Source: Enterobacter sp.
GTDB lineage: Bacteria; Pseudomonadota; Gammaproteobacteria; Enterobacterales; Enterobacteriaceae
Length of the DNA stretch: 52,794 nt
Direction: 5' to 3'
Assembly (NCBI GenBank): GCA_022649305.1
Contig: JALCNW010000024.1
Coordinates: 1-52,794, forward strand
Part shown: positions 50,298 through 52,794 of the stretch, piece after piece
Layout of the letters: each line of letters begins with the position of its first letter
Position numbering within the stretch: position 1 is the stretch's first letter
The notes under the pieces: model-generated
What the model was told of the DNA's origin: nothing
Databases searched by the model: none
The model's input: only the letters and a program-made list of their open reading frames with translations
Translations under genes and position numbers: made by a program

Positions 50298-52174
50298 GAG
50301 AAATCATCGTTGATAATTTTGCTGGTGGTGGTGGGGCAAGTACGGGTATTGAACTGGCTATAGGTCGTAGCGTAGATATTGCTATCAACCACGACGAGAA
50401 TGCAGTGGCAATGCACACCACTAATCATCCGAATACGCTGCACTATTGCGAATCTGTCTTTGATGTCGATCCCGTAGCTGCGACCGCAGGGCGCCCGGTG
50501 GGTCTGGTATGGTTCTCCCCGGATTGTCGCCACTTCTCGAAGGCCAAAGGCTCTAAGCCAGTGGAGAAAGAAATTCGTGGTCTTGCATGGATTGTCATCC
50601 GCTGGGCGCTGGCGGTGCGACCTCGCGTGATGATGCTGGAGAACGTGGAGGAGTTCAAAACATGGGGGCCGCTTATCGTATCGACTGATGGCGGGCAGCG
50701 ACCGGACCCGGAGCGTGCTGGTGAAACCTTCGAGGCGTTCTGCGGCATGCTGACTGGTGGTATCCCCGTTGGGCATCCGGCGCTGGCGGAGTGTTGCGAG
50801 TTTCTGGGTATTGCCACTGACGGTGATCTGGCGCGGCAACTGACAGTCGGCTTGGGTTATGCCGTCGATCACCGGGAACTGCGAGCATGCGACTTTGGCG
50901 CGCCGACCATCCGGAAGCGGTTCTTCATGGTGATGCGCTGCGACGGCGTGTCGGTGACCTGGCCGGAGCCGACCCACGGCGACCCGAAGTCACCAGCGGT
51001 TCAGGCTGGCAGGCTGGCGCCGTGGCGCACCGCGGCGGAATGTATTGACTGGAACATTGCAGCGCCATCAATCTTCGACCGCAAAAAGCCGCTGGCGGAA
51101 AATACGTTGAAACGCATCGCGAGAGGCATTCAGCGCTTTGTCCTGGATAATCCGACGCCGTTTATCGTGAAATGCAACCACACCACCACAAAGGGAAAAT
51201 ACGACTGCTTCCGTGGGCAATCACTGGCTGAGCCGCTCCAGACCATTACCAAAACCCACGGTTACGCGATCGCCGTGCCGCATCTGACGAAGTTCCGCAC
51301 TGGGGCCACCGGGCAGTTAGTAACCGAACCGGTACCAACTGTCACCGCCGGAACGTCGAAACGCCCTGGTGGTAATGGGCATGCTCTGGGTCTGGTTGAA
51401 GCTGCGCTGACGCCGTATATTGTCCGCCAGTTCGGTTCCAGCGTCGGACACCGTGCAGACGAGCCGAGCGCCACCATCACAGCAGGCGGTGGTGGTAAAT
51501 CGCAACTGGTCACGCCGACGCTGATTCAGATGGGGTATGGCGAACGAGCGGGGCAGGAGCCTCGAGTATTGCAACTGAATAACCCGCTGGGCACTGTCAC
51601 CGCTGGAGGGAATAAATTCGCAACCGTCAGCGCGTTTCTGGCGAAGCACTATGGCGGTAATTACAAGGGGGCTGGCCTCGGTATGGATGAGCCAATGCAC
51701 TCTGTAACGACTGTTGACCATCACGCTGCGATTACATCACATCTGGTGATGCTTCGCGGGACCTGCCGGGACGGACGAGTAGTTGATGCGCCGGCGCCGG
51801 GTTTAACCGCTGGGGGCCTTCATGTTGGTGAAGTCAAAACGACACTCGCGATGAAAGGCTACGACGAGGCACGCGCACAGATGGCGCTCGAGTTCCTGCA
51901 GGAGTATTGCGGATCCGATAGTACAGGTCTGGTAACAATCGATGGAGTAATTTATAAGATAGTCGATATCGGAATGCGCATGCTCCAACCGCTTGAGCTA
52001 TATCGGGCGCAGGGATTCCCTGAGTGGTACATCATCGACCGTGACTACCGTGGTGTGAAATATGCTAAGGATAAGCAGGTGGCCCGATGCGGGAACGCCG
52101 TACCGCCTCCGTTTGCTGAGGCCTTGGTTAAAGCAAACCTGCCAGAGTTATGCGTAAGCGATCAAGCGGCATGA
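50294..52174 (+). CDS. Phage DNA (cytosine-5) methyltransferase with tandem-repeat recognition region
   Basis: C5-cytosine methyltransferase of 626 residues. Motif I is DNFAGGGGASTG (7-18), and motif IV is WFSPDCRHFS with catalytic Cys78, where the usual PCQ is replaced by PDC. Motif VI is ENV (116-118), and the C-terminal motif X region is RCGNAVPPPFAEAL. Between these, about residues 311-515, lie six related units opening with [EAN]P..T.TAGG-like strands, in the place of the target-recognition domain. The GTG at 50294 overlaps the cro stop (GTGA) and is preferred to an ATG at 50219 inside cro. No restriction partner is visible; it probably protects phage DNA or acts as a solitary methylase. 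Confidence 0.88.
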   Translation: MREIIVDNFAGGGGASTGIELAIGRSVDIAINHDENAVAMHTTNHPNTLHYCESVFDVDPVAATAGRPVGLVWFSPDCRHFSKAKGSKPVEKEIRGLAWIVIRWALAVRPRVMMLENVEEFKTWGPLIVSTDGGQRPDPERAGETFEAFCGMLTGGIPVGHPALAECCEFLGIATDGDLARQLTVGLGYAVDHRELRACDFGAPTIRKRFFMVMRCDGVSVTWPEPTHGDPKSPAVQAGRLAPWRTAAECIDWNIAAPSIFDRKKPLAENTLKRIARGIQRFVLDNPTPFIVKCNHTTTKGKYDCFRGQSLAEPLQTITKTHGYAIAVPHLTKFRTGATGQLVTEPVPTVTAGTSKRPGGNGHALGLVEAALTPYIVRQFGSSVGHRADEPSATITAGGGGKSQLVTPTLIQMGYGERAGQEPRVLQLNNPLGTVTAGGNKFATVSAFLAKHYGGNYKGAGLGMDEPMHSVTTVDHHAAITSHLVMLRGTCRDGRVVDAPAPGLTAGGLHVGEVKTTLAMKGYDEARAQMALEFLQEYCGSDSTGLVTIDGVIYKIVDIGMRMLQPLELYRAQGFPEWYIIDRDYRGVKYAKDKQVARCGNAVPPPFAEALVKANLPELCVSDQAA

Positions 52175-52185
52175 TAATCCATTTA

Positions 52186-52212
52186 ATGCCGCTTTGTTTG
52201 CGGCATATTTTA
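52186..52212 (+). terminator. Terminator of the methyltransferase transcript
   Basis: A 7-bp perfect stem ATGCCGC/GCGGCAT with a TTTGTTT loop is followed by ATTTTA, 11 bp after the stop. It forms the last recognisable phage-side element. Confidence 0.7.
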
Positions 52213-52292
52213 CTCGAAAAATGGTCTGCTATGAGCGAAAAGCGGACGCCTGCATAGCGTAAACAGACATCCGATAATTTAAAGTGAACAGA

Positions 52293-52718
52293 TTACTTAA
52301 CCCGCTTCCCCGATTCGTCAATGACCTTCTCGCCATCCTCTTTGGTAAACGCTCCTTTCTGACCTTCCGGTAGAATATCCAGCACTATTTCTGAAGGGCG
52401 GCAAAGACGAGTGCCAAGCGGTGTAACGACTATCGGCCGATTAATCAAGATCGGATCTTGAAGCATGAAATCAATCAACTGCTCATCACTAAATTTCTCT
52501 TCATCCAGACCCAGGCGTTCATAAGGTTCAACATTCTTACGCAGCAATGTGCGTACAGTAATTCCCATATCTGCAATAAGTTTAATAAGCTCATCACGGG
52601 TCGGGGGCGTATCGAGATAATAAATTATCGTCGGTTCGTTGCCGCTGTTACGGATCATCTCCAGCGTGTTGCGAGAGGTGCCACAGGCCGGGTTGTGATA
52701 GATGGTAATGTTGCTCAT
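52293..52718 (-). CDS. arsC: Arsenate reductase (glutaredoxin type)
   Basis: Cytoplasmic enzyme of 141 residues that reduces arsenate to arsenite using glutaredoxin and glutathione. The catalytic Cys12 lies in YHNPACGTSRNTLEMIRN, and the three arginines of the active site are present (RTLLRKN, INRPIV, LCRPSE). It follows arsB by 12 bp on the same strand, so it is the distal gene of an arsBC-containing operon that extends beyond the window. It is convergent with the prophage methyltransferase gene. Confidence 0.96.
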   Translation of the reverse strand: MSNITIYHNPACGTSRNTLEMIRNSGNEPTIIYYLDTPPTRDELIKLIADMGITVRTLLRKNVEPYERLGLDEEKFSDEQLIDFMLQDPILINRPIVVTPLGTRLCRPSEIVLDILPEGQKGAFTKEDGEKVIDESGKRVK

Positions 52719-52730
52719 ATCAGTATCTCA

Positions 52731-52794
52731 TTACAAAGTGACAGAGAGCCGCCACGCCAGCGCGGCCAGAGTGACAAACAACACAGGCATAGTC
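52731..52794 (-). CDS. arsB: Arsenite efflux pump ArsB, C-terminal fragment (start outside window)
   Basis: The last 20 codons on the minus strand read TMPVLFVTLAALAWRLSVTL and stop at TAA (52733-52731). This matches the hydrophobic C-terminus of the ArsB arsenite/antimonite permease, and arsC follows in the normal arsB-arsC order. Confidence 0.9.
   Translation of the reverse strand, partial: TMPVLFVTLAALAWRLSVTL

Larger units (their letters stand above)
41423..52212. mobile_element. Lambdoid prophage segment related to Rac (early/lysogeny region only)
   Basis: Gene order int, xis, ydaC-position gene, recT, recE, small zinc protein, small ORF, opposite-strand gene, cI, cro parallels the E. 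coli Rac order (intR, xisR, ydaC, recT, recE, ydaE, kilR, sieB, racR, ydaS). Paired operator arrays and PL/PR/PRM promoters complete the switch. No replication, lysis, packaging or structural genes are present before the terminator at 52186. The left boundary lies between uspE and int (41287-41422); attachment sites cannot be defined without the right end. Confidence 0.85.

Overview
The window is chromosomal DNA of a Gram-negative enteric bacterium of the family Enterobacteriaceae. From 1 to 41286 nearly every gene is a close, similar-length relative of an E. coli K-12 gene and follows the K-12 order around the replication terminus (tyrS, gstA, dtpA, nth, rsx, ydgK, cnu, blr, ydgJ, add, malYX-malI, ydgA, manA, fumA, fumC, tus, rstBA, folM, ydgI, ydgH, pntAB). 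The differences argue against E. coli itself and for a relative such as Enterobacter, Leclercia, Lelliottia or Citrobacter. There is no pdxY between tyrS and gstA, no uid/hdhA block between malI and ydgA, and no glpM between rstA and folM. A complete nikABCDER cluster sits between tus and rstB, and uspE follows pntB. The genus is an inference.

Layout of the core (1-41286). The end of tyrS faces gstA and dtpA. nth closes the rsxABCDGE operon, which encodes a membrane electron-transport complex that reduces SoxR. ydgK, cnu and blr follow on the minus strand, and ydgJ diverges from blr. add, malY and malX are on the minus strand, with malI divergent and two identical MalI operators between malX and malI. 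ydgA and manA (minus), then fumA and fumC (plus), lead to tus, whose promoter region contains a Ter site. nikABCDE-nikR (nickel uptake and its repressor) has a NikR operator upstream, and its last gene overlaps rstB tail to tail. rstBA, folM, ydgI and ydgH follow on the minus strand, then pntAB on the plus strand.

An IS3-family (IS150-like) element occupies 38853-40299. It lies exactly in the loop of the hairpin terminator shared by the convergent genes pntB and uspE, with a TCAT target duplication.

From 41423 to about 52212 lies the early and lysogeny region of a lambdoid prophage related to the E. coli Rac prophage: integrase, excisionase, a small YdaC-position gene, RecT and RecE recombination proteins, small ORFs, a 285-residue gene behind the repressor, a short cI-type repressor, a Cro-like protein and a large cytosine-C5 methyltransferase. 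Two three-operator arrays (OL and OR, 15-mers TAAAC-N5-GTTTA spaced 23-24 bp) flank the repressor operon and overlap well-formed PL, PR and PRM promoters. The cI mRNA is predicted to be leaderless. No replication, lysis or structural genes are visible in the window, so the element is either truncated or interrupted on the right.

The window ends in arsC and the last codons of arsB (minus strand), part of an arsenic-resistance operon directly beside the prophage. The most promising little-described item is the 285-residue gene at 48585-49442. It occupies the position of lambda rexAB, behind cI and sealed off from PL by two terminators, so it should be expressed in the lysogen.
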